Of a stretch of DNA of 64,000 nucleotides, positions 24,901 through 35,342 are shown piece after piece; position 1 is the stretch's first letter; each line of letters begins with the position of its first letter. The translations under genes and the position numbers were made by a program. The DNA lies in contig JAOWBW010000381.1 in the NCBI GenBank assembly GCA_026119855.1, positions 868,001-932,000 of the forward strand, given 5' to 3'. This DNA comes from Campanula takesimana (taxonomy: Eukaryota > Streptophyta > Magnoliopsida > Asterales > Campanulaceae). Under the pieces are notes generated by a model. The model ran no database searches. It was not told the origin of the DNA and worked only from the letters and a program-made list of their open reading frames with translations.

Positions 24901-26140
24901 AGAATACAGTATAGGCATGGTTATCTTTGCAGAATTGAGAGACAGAAATAATATTACGGGAGATAAGTGGAACATATAAGACATTATTGAAAGAGAGATT
25001 TTTTGACGAAGAAGGAAGAGTAAATGAACCTATTTCAGAAATTGGAAGGGAGGAGCCGTCACCAATGATGACATCGTCACTTCCGTTGTAGGGATGATGG
25101 AGCAACAGGTTGTTGAGGTCATTGGTGATATGGTTTGTAGCTCCGCTATCCATGAGCCAGGAGGGAGGTGAAGCGGGTAAGGGGGCAGCAGTAGTGTGAA
25201 CTTGTGGGCTGGAGGAGGATGAGGGACGATTGTAGCGAGGGTTGGGGGACGGAGGGGGAAACACAACATTGGGGTACAGTTTCTTGAAGGAGCGGCACTG
25301 GGAAATTACGTGACCGGTGATGCGACAATACTGGCATTTGCCTTGAAAGGACTGGGTAGGTTTTGGCTGAAAGGGGGCTGGAGTTGGCAGAATAGGATTG
25401 GGGTTGGTGTTTCGGGTATAAGGTTTGTAGGAGGTATTGGGGCGGGTGGTGGCAGTGTGGGCGGAAGCAGGCAGAGGTGTTGGGGTGGGGTTTTGTTTGA
25501 GGGAGAGCTCATGGTGTATGAGTTTCTCGTGGAGAGCTTCAAATGAGATGGGGTTGTCGCGGGCACGGACAGTATCGATGATAGGTTTGTAGGTTTCATA
25601 GTCTAGACCTTTTAGGGTTTTGGCTATGATATCTTCATTGTCCATTGGTTTGTCCAGAATGGCTAGTTTATCGGTGCAAGACTTGATGGAGTTCATGTAT
25701 TCGGTGATAGAGAGGTTGGATTTGATGAGGGAATCGAGATTGTCTTTAACTTGGAGGATATGGCCACGGGATGGGTTAGCGTACGTCTTTTGGAGAATGT
25801 CCCATAGTTATTTGGATGTTGTGGTTTGAAGAACAAGTGGGGCGATAGAGGTTTCTAGGGTACCGAGGAGGGCACCACGAAGGAGGCGATCTTGACGGGT
25901 CCAGGTTGTGTGAGCGGGGTTGGTGGTGGTTTTGTCATCCGCTGTGATAGTTTCGGGTGGACAGGGGAGGCGGCCATCAACATAGCCAAGAAGATCAAGG
26001 CCAAATAGCAGGGACTGAAGTTGGGATGCCCACGGTAAATATGTGAGCGGAGTGAGGGTGATGCAGTTTGAGAGGTTGACTAAGATGAGTGGGGCACCAG
26101 GTTCAGCGCTGTTAGCGAAGGTGGAGGCAGAAGAAGCCAT
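21925..26140 (-). pseudogene. Ale-type copia gag-pol polyprotein, three lesions
   Basis: The start ATG is at 26138-26140. Order: gag; zinc knuckle CQYCRITGHVISQC (near 25300-25336); protease WLMDSGATNH (near 25145); GAG-pre-integrase; integrase (from about 24650); reverse transcriptase with YVDD (near 22900); RNase H with DADWAGDKDD (near 22410). It ends inside the 3' LTR. Lesions are TAA at 25808-25810 (CAA to TAA fits), a one-base loss in the T6 run 24710-24715, and a one-base loss in the AAA at 22194-22196. Both shifts are one base short of a longer run. With identical LTRs, so many lesions are surprising; assembly error is a real alternative. Confidence 0.88.
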
Positions 26141-26194
26141 TGGCGGCGCTAGGGTTTAGTGAGAGGTGCGGCTGGAAAAAAAAGAGGGGATCGT

Positions 26195-26212
26195 TGTTGC
26201 TCTGTTATACCA
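26195..26212 (-). other. Primer binding site of the Ale-type element
   Basis: Minus strand directly after the 5' LTR reads TGGTATAACAGAGCAAC. This matches the initiator methionine tRNA 3' end TGGTATCAGAGC apart from a small insertion. Confidence 0.7.
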
Positions 26213-26409
26213 TATAGAGAAGTATAATAGAATTTGAAGTAAATGTCATTGCACTGAATAATAAATTGTACAAGAGTTTATATACAAGACTATCTTGGTC
26301 CCTAAGCTACAATAATTAAGGAAAAGATAATAACTAAAACTAGAGAATAATTACAAATAATAACAAGAATATTAAGAGGGATATTTAGAGATCTTGAGTA
26401 ATCTTATCA
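26213..26409 (-). repeat. 5' LTR of the Ale-type element
   Basis: 197 bp, identical to the other LTR; would hold promoter and polyadenylation signals. Confidence 0.9.
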
Positions 26410-26414
26410 TACAT

Positions 26415-26940
26415 AACCTCTTAACTTGATATCCAGAATGTTTGTTTGCTATGACTTTGTTCAAATATCATTAAAATCATATCCAGAGGGCTTTATTATT
26501 GATGTCCAGAACCTTTTGAGTTTGATATCCAGAATTTTTCTTAGCCAAGACTTTCTTAAAATGTGCTTGAAACTCATGTCCAGATAACTTTATATATATA
26601 TCCAGAACAGTTTGATGTTGATATCCAGAATGTTTGTTGGCTATAACCTTCTTCAAATGTCATGTCCAGATGACTTTATATATACATCCAGAACAATTTG
26701 CTGTTGATATCCAGAATGTTTGTTGGCAATGACCTTCTTCGCATGTGCTTCAAAAATTACATCCAGAAGGCTATTTATTGATATCCAGAACCGTTTGAGA
26801 GGTTTCGATTATTTACAAAAATGCCACCGCACGTTTTTTAAAGAGGTTCCACATATTTACAAAAATGCCACCACGCTTTTTTAAAAACACGTTTTTCCTT
26901 GGCGTCTTGTAAAACGCGATTTACCAAAGATTTACCTTTT
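26415..26940. repeat. TCCAGAA minisatellite and right half of the foldback repeat
   Basis: 26430-26800 is three to four degenerate units of roughly 110-130 bp, each with several GATATCCAGAA motifs and TGTTTGTTGGCTATGACC. 26815-26930 repeats TATTTACAAAAATGCCACC twice and ends in AAAACGCGATTTACC, the inverted partner of the left flank at 21330-21350. A relative (TTTACAAAAATGTCACTCCGC ... AAAACGCGTTTTTCC) lies at 51208-51282. Confidence 0.6.
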
Positions 26941-26994
26941 AAATAAGAGTAAAAAGTGTGAATAACTGAAGACAAAAACTTGTATGAGAACACC

Positions 26995-27132
26995 ATGATC
27001 CGTCTCATAGTAAACTATTTACCCCACTCATTCTCTCTCTTCATTTTATACCACATATTTTTCTTATTTTATTTTTTTCCTTAATTATTGTGCCCACCTC
27101 TTGGGTGTCAAGTGAGGTGGGATGGAGGGAGT
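26995..27132. mobile_element. Truncated Stowaway MITE, family C
   Basis: Its right end GTCAAGTGAGGTGGGATGGAGGGAG followed by TA and the TTAATTATTGTGCCCACCT block match the full copy at 31174-31453. The left half is missing or replaced. Confidence 0.6.
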
Positions 27133-27306
27133 ATATGTTTTCAAATAATAAGTTACAATGTGTTCAATTTATCATGATACATGTAAAAGTATTACATTAG
27201 TATATAGAAATCTGTTACAATTTCATCTACTAAAGTGTTACATTTACTGGTACAAATAATTACATTCATGTATATAAGTTGTTATTTTTCAAATGTTACT
27301 TTATTT

Positions 27307-27309
<3 letters not shown>

Positions 27310-27382
<73 letters not shown>
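27310..27382. repeat. (AT)n microsatellite upstream of the MCTP gene
   Basis: About 36 uninterrupted TA units, ending 240 bp before the MCTP start codon. Confidence 0.95.
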
Positions 27383-27387
<5 letters not shown>

Positions 27388-27621
27388 AACTAAATTGTCA
27401 TACGCTCCTTGGTTTTTATTTTTAACCGGGCTCTTTTTTTAAATAGTGCCCCTCACATTGCCTTCCTTCAAACAAATTCCTCTCACGTTTTTTCTCTCTC
27501 TTCCCCCTCCCAAGTCCACTGTATAGCCGTTTCCACTTCCCAGTTACGAACCAAGCCTCACCTCAAATTCACAACATTTTCCCCATTTTTTCCGGCCAGA
27601 AAATTGACAATTCTCACTGTA

Positions 27622-30614
27622 ATGGCTGAAAATTGCAGTAGAAAGCTTCTGGTAGAAGTTTCCAATGCCAAAAATTTAATGCCGAAAGACGGTCAAGGTA
27701 CCGCCTCTGCGTATGTCATCGTCGATTTCGACGGCCAGCGCCGGCGGACGAAGACGATTTCACGAGATTTGAATCCTCAATGGGATGAGAAGCTTGAGTT
27801 TCTCGTTCATGATAAGGAATCTATGGCTACTGAAATCCTTGAGTTGAATGTTTACAATGATAAGAAGGCTAGTAAGAGGAGTACTTTTCTCGGTAAAGTT
27901 AAGATCGCCGGAGCTGCTTTTTTGAAATCTGGTTCGGAGACTTTGGTTTATTATCCGCTTGAGAAGAGGAGTGTTTTTTCTCAGATTAAAGGTGAGATTG
28001 GGCTGAAGATTTGTTTTGTTGATGAGGAACCGCCTCCACCGCCGCCACCGGAGGAGCAGAAAGCTGAAGCACCGGCGCCTGTTCCAGCTGCGGCGGTTGA
28101 GGAGAAATCAGACGAGAAACCGGAGGAGAAAAAGGCGGATGAAGCTAAAAAAGAAGAGGAGAAACCGGCCGCCGCCGCCGCTTCTGTGGCGGAGGAAGTG
28201 AAAAAGGACGAGAAACCGCCGGAGAATCCAAAGCCAAAGGAACCTAAGGCGCCGTCGCCGGCACCAGCAGCAGAGAATCCACCAGTTGCGCAGACGATTA
28301 AATCAAAACAAGTAGAGGAAAAGGCGATTGTCGTCGGAAAAATGTCGAAACCAGGCGGCGTTGATGACCTCGAGCTCCGATCTCTCTCCGGCGACAGAAA
28401 CCGATCCGCTTACGATCTAGTCGACCGTATGCCGTTCCTTTACGTACGTGTTATGAAGGTGAAAAGAACAAATCCAGAAGCCGATTCGTCGGTCTACGCT
28501 AAGCTGGTGATCGGCACACACAGTATAAAAACCAAATCACAAACGGACAAAGATTGGGACCAAGTATTTGCATTTGACAAAGAAGGCCTCAATTCGACGT
28601 CGTTGGAGGTCTCCGCCTGGGTAGAAAAGAAAGGTGCAGATGATAAATCCGTTGAAAATTCTTTGGGAAATGTTTCTTTTGATTTGCAGGAAGTTCCGAA
28701 ACGGATCCCGCCGGACAGTCCTTTGGCTCCTCAATGGTACACTCTTGAAGGGTCACCGGAGAGTTCGGCCGGAACTGATATTATGCTTGCTGTTTGGATT
28801 GGAACTCAGGCCGATGAGGCGTTTCAGGAAGCATGGCAGTCGGATTCCGGTGGGCTCATACCGGAGACCCGAGCCAAAGTGTATTTGTCTCCGAAGCTGT
28901 GGTATTTGAGACTAACGGTCATACAAACCCAGGATTTGCAGCTAGGTTCGGGTGCCGAGCCTAAAGTTAAGAATCCGGAGCTTTATGTGAGGGCCCAGCT
29001 GGGTCCCCAGCTTTTCAAAACAAGCCGCACAACAGTTGGCTCAATTGGCTCGTCTAATCCGACTTGGAATGAGGATTTGGTTTTTGTGGCGGCTGAGCCG
29101 TTTGAGCCGTTTTTGGTGATTTCAGTTGAAGATGTTTCTAACGGTCATACTGTTGGGCAGGCTAAGGTACAGGTGGCAAGCATTGAAAAGCGTACGGATG
29201 ATTTAACCGAGCCGAGATCGAGATGGTTTAATTTGATATGTGACGAGAAACGACCCTATGCTGGTAGGATACATGTGGGGGTTTGTTTGGAAGGTGGGTA
29301 TCACGTGCTTGATGAGGCTGCTCACGTGACTAGTGATGTTAGAGCAACTGCTAAACAATTGTCTAAACCACCTATTGGGTTACTAGAAGTGGGTATTCGA
29401 GGGGCTACCAATTTGCTTCCGGTGAAAACAAAGGATGGTACACGTGGCACCACCGATGCTTACGTGGCGGCAAAGTACGGGCCTAAGTGGGTCCGCACTC
29501 GTACTATTCTTGATCGGTTTAATCCGCGGTGGAATGAGCAATACACTTGGGACGTTTACGATCCGTGCACCGTGCTCACTATTGGGGTGTTTGATAATGG
29601 AAGGTACAAGCACGAGGAGGGAAAGCCCGGGAAAGATGTTCGGTTGGGGAAGCTACGTGTTCGGTTATCTGCACTTGATACTAATCGGGTGTATGTTGGC
29701 TCGTATGCCCTTATGGTGTTGCTTCCCGGCGGGGCCAAGAAATGGGGGAGATTGAAATTGCTATGAGATTCTCGTGTTCGTCGTGGATAAGTCTTATTCA
29801 AGCTTATGCTACTCCGATGTTGCCTAGAATGCATTACGTGCGACCGCTGGGGCCCACTCAACAAGATATATTACGTCACAACGCCATGAGAATTGTTACG
29901 GCACGACTAGCCCGTTCGGAGCCCGCTTTGGGTCAAGAAGTGGTCCAATTTATGATAGACTCGGATACCCACGTGTGGAGCATGCGTAGGAGCAAGGCGA
30001 ACTGGTTTCGAGTGGTCGGGTGTTTATCGAGAGTAGCCACATTTGCAAGGTGGCTCGACGGGATTTGTACGTGGGCCCACCCGCCAACTACAGTGCTAGT
30101 CCATGTGTTGCTCGTGGCAATTGTATTATGCCCCCATCTCGTGTTGCCCACCGTCTTGATGTATGCATTCTTGATCATAGTATTACGGTATCGTTACCGT
30201 CAGCGGGTCCCGATTACGATGGACCCGAGACTCTCCCAAGTCGACGCTATTGGTCAAGACGAGCTCGACGAGGAGTTTGACGGGTTCCCGACCACTCGAT
30301 CCCCCGACCAAATTCGAATGCGTTATGATAGATTGCGGGCCCTAGCGGGCCGGGCCCAAACGCTGTTAGGTGACGTGGCAGCACAAGGAGAGAGACTAGA
30401 GGCATTGTGCAACTGGAGAGACCCAAGGGCAACTGGAATCTTTATTGTGATTTGCTTTTTGGCATCTTTGATGTTCTATGTGGTGCCATTCAAGGCTTTT
30501 CTACTTGGCTGGGGTTTCTTCTACATGCGCCACCCAAGGTTCCGTGACGACATGCCGTCTCTTCCGGTCAACTTTTTCCGGCGACTTCCACCGCTTTCCG
30601 ATCAGATCTTGTAG
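27622..30614 (+). CDS. MCTP protein, QUIRKY-like (four C2 domains and C-terminal membrane region), one frameshift
   Basis: Single-exon gene, about 997 codons if the shift is ignored, close to the usual 1000-1080 for the family. Plant MCTPs sit at ER-plasma membrane contacts, often in plasmodesmata, and act in cell-to-cell signalling. Start: ATG 27622, because C2A follows at once (KLLVEVSNAKNLMPKDG). C2 domains lie near residues 7-110, 270-390, 424-545 and 583-700. A Pro/Glu/Lys-rich linker spans 135-255. The C-terminal PRT_C region has hydrophobic segments near TTVLVHVLLVAIVLCP and IFIVICFLASLMFYVV. At 29738-29744 AAGAAATGG lacks one A compared with the expected Lys-Met codons, so the frame moves and the rest reads from 29742. 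That is either a base-calling error or a truncating mutation removing the membrane anchor. Confidence 0.9.
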
Positions 30615-30938
30615 GTTATGATTCGGATTTAATTTTCGTTGTTTTGTTTTCCCAATAATCTAGCAGTTTGGATGCACTTTCGCAGTGATTTGGGTTAGAT
30701 GTTAGTGTCAAATTTTGTACCTTGATGATTTAAGTTGAATCTAATTTTTTAATCCAATTAAGTACCTTGGATTCAAACTTGTTGTTTAACTATATCCAGT
30801 ACAGTATATTGGAATGGGGTTGGAGTGGAGGAGTTGTTGATGTGGCTTGAATTTATTGTCTAAATGACCGTTGAAGTGTGTCGGCCACCACAGAGAAAAG
30901 AAAAACTAGTAATTAAACGGTCCAAACCTATTGGTGTA
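30615..30938 (+). other. Presumed 3' UTR and downstream flank of the MCTP gene
   Basis: T-rich sequence after the TAG stop; no clear polyadenylation signal was singled out and no other gene is seen. Confidence 0.5.
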
Positions 30939-31153
30939 CTCCCTCCGTCCTGAACTAAAGTTATTAGTTTGACTTTATATGGAGATTAAGAAAAAATAAA
31001 TATTGTGAGTATGAAAAAGTAAATAAGAGAAAGTAGGAGAGATAAAGTGGGTAGGGAGGTTTTTTTTTTTTTTTTTGTGAGAATGACTAGTGGGTCCTAT
31101 GTTCCATTTTAGGTAATAAAGCAATTAAGAATCTTAGGCTGGGATAGAGGGAG
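30939..31153. mobile_element. Stowaway MITE, family A
   Basis: TA-flanked, CTCCCTCCGTCCTGAACTAAAG ... CTGGGATAGAGGGAG. Contains GGAGATTAAGAAAAAATAAA and GACTAGTGGGTCC of family A. Lies about 325 bp after the MCTP stop. Confidence 0.85.
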
Positions 31154-31173
31154 TAATTTTTATATATTGAGTA

Positions 31174-31453
31174 CTCCCTCTGCCCCACCTCACTTGAGAC
31201 CTAATAGGTGGGCACAATAATTAAGGAAAAAAAATAAAATAAAGAAAATGTGTGATAGAAAATGAAGAGATAGAATGAGTGGAGTTAACAGTAGGTTGGT
31301 TGAATGAATTGTGTGGTGGAAAATGAAGGAGAGAGAATGAGTGGGTGGGGTAGATTAAATATAAATTATAAAAAATGCCATTTTTTGGAGTCTCAAGTGA
31401 GGTGGGATGGACCAAAATGAAAATTAGTCTCAAGTGAGGTGGGACGGAGGGAC
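31174..31453. mobile_element. Stowaway MITE, family C
   Basis: TA-flanked, CTCCCTCTGCCCCACCTCAC ... AGGTGGGACGGAGGGAC, with GTCTCAAGTGAGGTGGGA in the right arm (present twice). Confidence 0.85.
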
Positions 31454-31731
31454 TATATTACTATTCACTCCGTCTCAATCTCGAGTATACGTCCACCTTT
31501 CATTTTTAATCCGTATCAGAGTATATATCCACTTCTAAAAATGACAAATAATCTTTATTATTTATCTCTCATTCTCTCTCTTAACTTTACTTTACTTTTA
31601 TACTCACAACACCAATCAAGTTACTATTCCCTCCCGCCCATCAGGACCGATCCTGAGAAATTTGAGGCCCAAAGCGATTTTTTCATTCGAGACCCTTAAA
31701 TTTGCAAGAAATAAATTTTAAGCAAAAAACT

Positions 31732-31886
31732 AAGACAAAAACTTGTGTTAGACGGTCTCACGGGTGAGACGAGTCTTATTGAGAGAGTAAATGGTTTGCC
31801 CCATTATGGGTGGGGCGGGGCAAGCCCATTTTCTCTCTCAACAAAACATGTCTCACATGTGAGACCGTCTCACACAAGACTTCCTC
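31732..31886. mobile_element. Small MITE with GAGACGGTCTCAC ends
   Basis: About 150 bp. Arms AACTTGTGTTAGACGGTCTC and, inverted, AGTCTTGTGTGAGACGGTCTC. The 12-bp core is itself palindromic. Superfamily uncertain. Confidence 0.6.
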
Positions 31887-32032
31887 AAAAACTAAACCAA
31901 CAATAATAATAAATTAATATATAAATATCTATGAATTTTTCATTAAATTAAAATAATTTTTTTATAATAAACTATTTAAAAACGCTTCTTCTAGCACATT
32001 TAGAAGCAAAATCTTGAATTAGAGTTGAATAA

Positions 32033-32156
32033 TCAACTTTTAGCTACATTCTTCTCTATCGATATCATTGCTAACCCATTTAACCGTTCCTGAGACATGG
32101 TGCTACGGAGATAATTGATAATTGCTTTTGAGTTAAAATCAATTTTGAATTTAGAA
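32033..32156 (-). pseudogene. hAT transposase C-terminal dimerisation fragment
   Basis: The minus strand gives YLRSTMSQERLNGLAMISIE, the hallmark end of the hAT dimerisation domain of TTF-type zinc finger transposases, followed by a TGA at 32033-32035. It is cut on its 5' side by the inner hAT at 32165. This ties the CAGGGCCGGCCC ends to a hAT source. Confidence 0.85.
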
Positions 32157-32634
32157 GTCAGAACTAGACATGGCCACTTTAAACCGGAAACCGGCTAACC
32201 GCCGGTTTATAACCGGTCAAAACCGGCCAACCGGCTACCGCCTCAACCGTGAACCGTCGGTTAGCCGGTCCAGTTAAGGTTAGGATTTTTCAAAACCGGT
32301 CAAACCGCCGGTTAATAACCGGTTTGTAACAGTGAACCAACCGCCGGTTAAACCGGTCATATAAACCGGCGGTTTAACCGCCTAACGGCTAGTGTCTCAG
32401 CTTTTACACTTCCCCAGGTCTGACACTGTCTAAAAAGGGCTAGTTTTCAAACTAGCCGTTAGTTCACTTAACTGGGCGCCCAAAAATGGAAAAAAAAATG
32501 TCAAACATTGCAATGATATAAATACCCCCTCCCTCCTAGCATTTTAGTTCCACACCTTCTCTCTACTCTTTCTCTCTCTACAAATTCAAAAGTCTCTCAC
32601 AATCTCTCATATTTCTAGTTAGTTTGTTTGCAGA

Positions 32635-33085
32635 ATTTCAGTCAGTTTTCTAACAATTTCCAGTTAGTTTTCTAACGAAATAACTTTTGTAATTTATTTC
32701 AAAAATTCCAGTCAGTTTTTTAACCATTTCCAGTCAGTTTCAAAACATTTTCCAGTTAGTTTTTTGAGTTACAGTCATTTTTTTTTTTACTGTTTTAGTT
32801 AGTTTTTTGACAGTTTCAGTTAGTTTTTTTAACAAAATCTGTGTTTTTCATCAGTTTCAGTCAGTTTTTAGTGATTTCCAGTCAGTTTCACTTTCACAAC
32901 ATTTTCCAGTTAGTTTTTTTCGAATTCCAGTCAGTTTTTTGATAGTTTCAGTTATTTTTTTGACGGTTTCAGTTAGTTTTTTTTTTTTTTTTTTTTTTTG
33001 ACAAAATATGTGTTTTTCATCATTTTCAGTCAGTTTTTTTTGGCGATTTTCAGTCAGTTTCGAAACAGTTTCAGTTAGTTTTTTA
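32635..33085 (+). repeat. CAGTTAGTTTTTTGA minisatellite (upstream array)
   Basis: More than 15 degenerate units of about 20 bp built on CAGTTTCAGTTAGTTTTTTG, running up to the start codon of the BED-finger ORF. Confidence 0.85.
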
Positions 33086-33089
33086 ACAA

Positions 33090-33659
33090 ATGGCCTCATC
33101 TCGAAGGAGCGGCAAGGAACATGTTGATTCTTCCTCACTTAACCCAGAATTTGAGTCGCATTTTGAGGAAAGTGAGCAAAATGTTGAAGAAAATGTTGCT
33201 TAAAGTGGTAGGGCCGGCCGAGGCCGAGCTCGTCAACCACGAGAATCCAAATCCGACACTTTTACGAACCATTTCCGAAAAGTACAAATTGACCCCAACG
33301 ACTTTGTACATTTTCGAGCGGAATGCAACTATTGTACCAAAAGTTATGCGTTCACAAAAGGTGGAGGGCATGGATCATTGAACACCCACCTCAATAGCAA
33401 ACATCCCGGAAATGTTGGGATTGAGAGTGATCAAGCTCAATTACAATTTGCTCAACCTAACACCCAAGGTACGTCTTTGGTCTTATTTAAGTTCAATAAT
33501 ATCGTTTATAGGAAAGAATTGTGCAAATTTGTTTGTGTTAAAGGGCTTGCTTTTAACTTTGCGGATGATGAATTTTATGAACGGTTTATTAGACTTGGAA
33601 GACTCTATGGGAAGTTCGGAAGGGGACGGAATTTAGATAGTTTTTATTTTAATTTTTAG
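33090..33659 (+). pseudogene. BED zinc finger N-terminal part of a hAT transposase
   Basis: The frame opens at ATG 33090-33092. An early in-frame TAA ends the first 37 codons or so. The frame then continues through the BED finger CNYCTKSYAF ... LNTHLNSKHPG (two Cys, two His), a DNA-binding module of hAT transposases. It also keeps the conserved segment after the finger (ELCKFVCVKGLAFNFADDEF). It ends at TAG 33657-33659 without the DDE core. About 190 codons against the usual 600-700. Confidence 0.8.
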
Positions 33660-33831
33660 AATAGGTTTATTTTTATTTCATTGTAATAGTTTAGTTTAGG
33701 TAAGGCTCCATTTTTTCCTCCCTTAAATTATAGGGCAAGGATTGGTTGTCCCCCTCATTGTAGTTTTAATTTTAATTAATAAAATTTAAGGGTACCGTCC
33801 CTTTTTTTACTAAAAAAATTGTGTTATTTAG

Positions 33832-34000
33832 AATTACAGTCAGTTTTTTGACAGTTTTAGTTAGTTTTTGACAGTTTTAGTTAGTTTTTTGACAGTTTCA
33901 GTTAGTTTTTGACAGTTTCAGTTAGTTTTTTGACAGTTTCAGTTAGTTTTTGACAGTTTTAGTTAGTTTTTTAACAGTTTCAGTTAGTTTTTTAATTAAT
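33832..34000 (+). repeat. CAGTTAGTTTTTTGA minisatellite (downstream array)
   Basis: About eight units of CAGTTT(C/T)AGTTAGTTTTT(T)GA, the same unit as upstream of the BED-finger ORF, in the same orientation. Confidence 0.85.
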
Positions 34001-34265
34001 AAAACACTGTTAAAAAACTGAAGTTTTTTTTTTTTTTTATTATTTTTTTTTCCTAAAAAAAACCCGTTAAAAGCACTGTTTAAAAAAAAAAAAAAAAAGA
34101 AAGAAGAAGAAGTAACCGGTTCAACCGGGAAATCGTAACCGGGGAGAACGGTTAGCCGGTTAGGTTACGGTTAGACCAAACCGGTTTTGTCAACCGGCGG
34201 TTACAACCGCCTAACCGGCGGTTAACCGTGAATGGCCATGTCTAGTCATAACTATATAACATATA

Positions 34266-34658
34266 CTCCATCTGTTCCAAGTAAGTTGCAACATTTTGCC
34301 ATTTAGGGCATTTCATTTAAGTTGCAACAATCCAAAAATTGAAGTTTTTTATTACTTTTATAATCCTCCGCTCATTCTCTCTCTTCCACCCAACCACTCA
34401 TTATTCTCCACTCATTCTCTTTCCTTCCCCACTAATTCTCTATCTTCATCATTACCTTTCATTCTTAATATAATATTAGTATCCTTAATTTCCCAATTCT
34501 CTCTTTTCCTCCCAACCACTCATTATTCTCCATTCATTCTCTTTCCTTCCCCACTAATTCTCTATCTTCCTCACTACCTTTCATTCTTAATATAATATTA
34601 GTATCATTAATTTCTCAACTTCAAAATTAATGTTTCAACTTACTTTGAACGGAGGGAG
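34266..34658. mobile_element. Stowaway MITE with internal duplication
   Basis: TA-flanked, CTCCATCTGTTCCAAGTAAG ... AACTTACTTTGAACGGAGGGAG. The core holds two copies of a block of about 120 bp (CCAACCACTCATTATTCTCC ... TAATATAATATTAGTATC). Confidence 0.85.
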
Positions 34659-34891
34659 TATTGAGTTTAATGCGGAGGCTCAAAAGATTTTAGAAAAAAA
34701 GGAGTTCAAAAAGGAAAAGAAATTGCTTTAAAAACGACAAAGGCTTGGTTAATTTATTGGGCCGTATTGAAATGGATTAGACATTTTAATTTGCGTCCTT
34801 TGTCATTTGTTGTCTTAGACCATCTACAATGGGGAAAGTTGAGGGTGTTGAATTGAGATTCACACAAAAAGAATGGTTTAATCCTTCCAAT

Positions 34892-35190
34892 GATTTTTTT
34901 TTTTCAAATAATTCTCTTTTAAATCATTATCTACCTAAATGACATTTGGGAAACTTTATATACCAAAATGACCATTTTTTGTGAAATCGGCATTGGCATT
35001 GCCGACTTTGGGGTGAAGTCGGCACTACCAATGCCGACTTTAGGTTAAGCAAAAATCCGGATTAGGGTTTACCGGGTCAAAGTGGGTCAAAGTGGGAATA
35101 TTTTGGGAGTTTGGAATTTGGCAGAAATCGGCAATGGGAATGCCTTTTTCTGGTGAAGTCGGCACTCCCAATTCCGACTTCACCTCCAGA
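34892..35190 (+). repeat. MULE left terminal inverted repeat with four hairpins
   Basis: Pairs with 43245-43549. Contains four hairpins of the form TCGGCA-loop-TGCCGA near 34984, 35014, 35124 and 35154; the third and fourth are imperfect. Such subterminal repeats could be transposase binding sites (inference). Confidence 0.8.
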
Positions 35191-35342
35191 CATTAAATCA
35201 GCAGCCTCAGCCTCCTTCCCCCTCAAACCCTTCCTCCCATTCCCCCATCAACCTTCAACCTTCGTTCCATCAGCATCTTAGCGTCCCTTGGTCAGAAAAT
35301 TAATTTGTGTTGGGAATCTTGTCACAATTTCCACATTATAAG

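Larger units (their letters stand above)
21753..26409 (-). mobile_element. Ale-type Ty1/copia retrotransposon, 4657 bp, identical LTRs
   Basis: LTRs at 21753-21949 and 26213-26409 (197 bp each) read identical base for base. A perfect 5-bp duplication TACAT flanks it (21748-21752, 26410-26414). On the coding strand the LTR begins TGATAAGATT and ends CTTCTCTATA. A primer binding site like initiator Met tRNA (TGGTATAACAGAGC) follows the 5' LTR. One gag-pol frame fills the inside, with one stop and two single-base shifts. The short LTR and domain order fit the Ale/Retrofit lineage. Identical LTRs point to recent insertion. Confidence 0.92.
32165..34244 (+). mobile_element. Inner hAT element with BED-finger ORF and minisatellites
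   Basis: Ends TAGACATGGCCACTTTAAAC and, inverted, TAGACATGGCCATTCACGG. The 8-bp duplications GTCAGAAC (32157-32164) and GTCATAAC (34245-34252) match at 7 of 8. Subterminal zones are dense in AACCGG/CCGGTT. A truncated transposase-like gene sits between two TCAGTTAGTTTTTTGA arrays. The catalytic part of a hAT transposase is missing, so the element is non-autonomous. Confidence 0.85.

Noticed and set aside
22301..25829. Several plus-strand open frames across the Ale element
   Set aside because: They are antisense to a clear gag-pol reading and have no domains.
27409..27621. MCTP start 71 codons upstream
   Set aside because: The upstream residues are not family-like, and the C2A domain begins directly after the ATG at 27622.
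29742..30614. Separate gene for the MCTP C-terminal region
   Set aside because: It continues the MCTP protein directly at a one-base shift; there is no promoter or gap, so it is annotated as one gene.
32807..33138. Phe/Ser-rich and Lys/Thr-rich frames in the hAT minisatellite
   Set aside because: Products of the CAGTTAGTTTTTTGA repeat.
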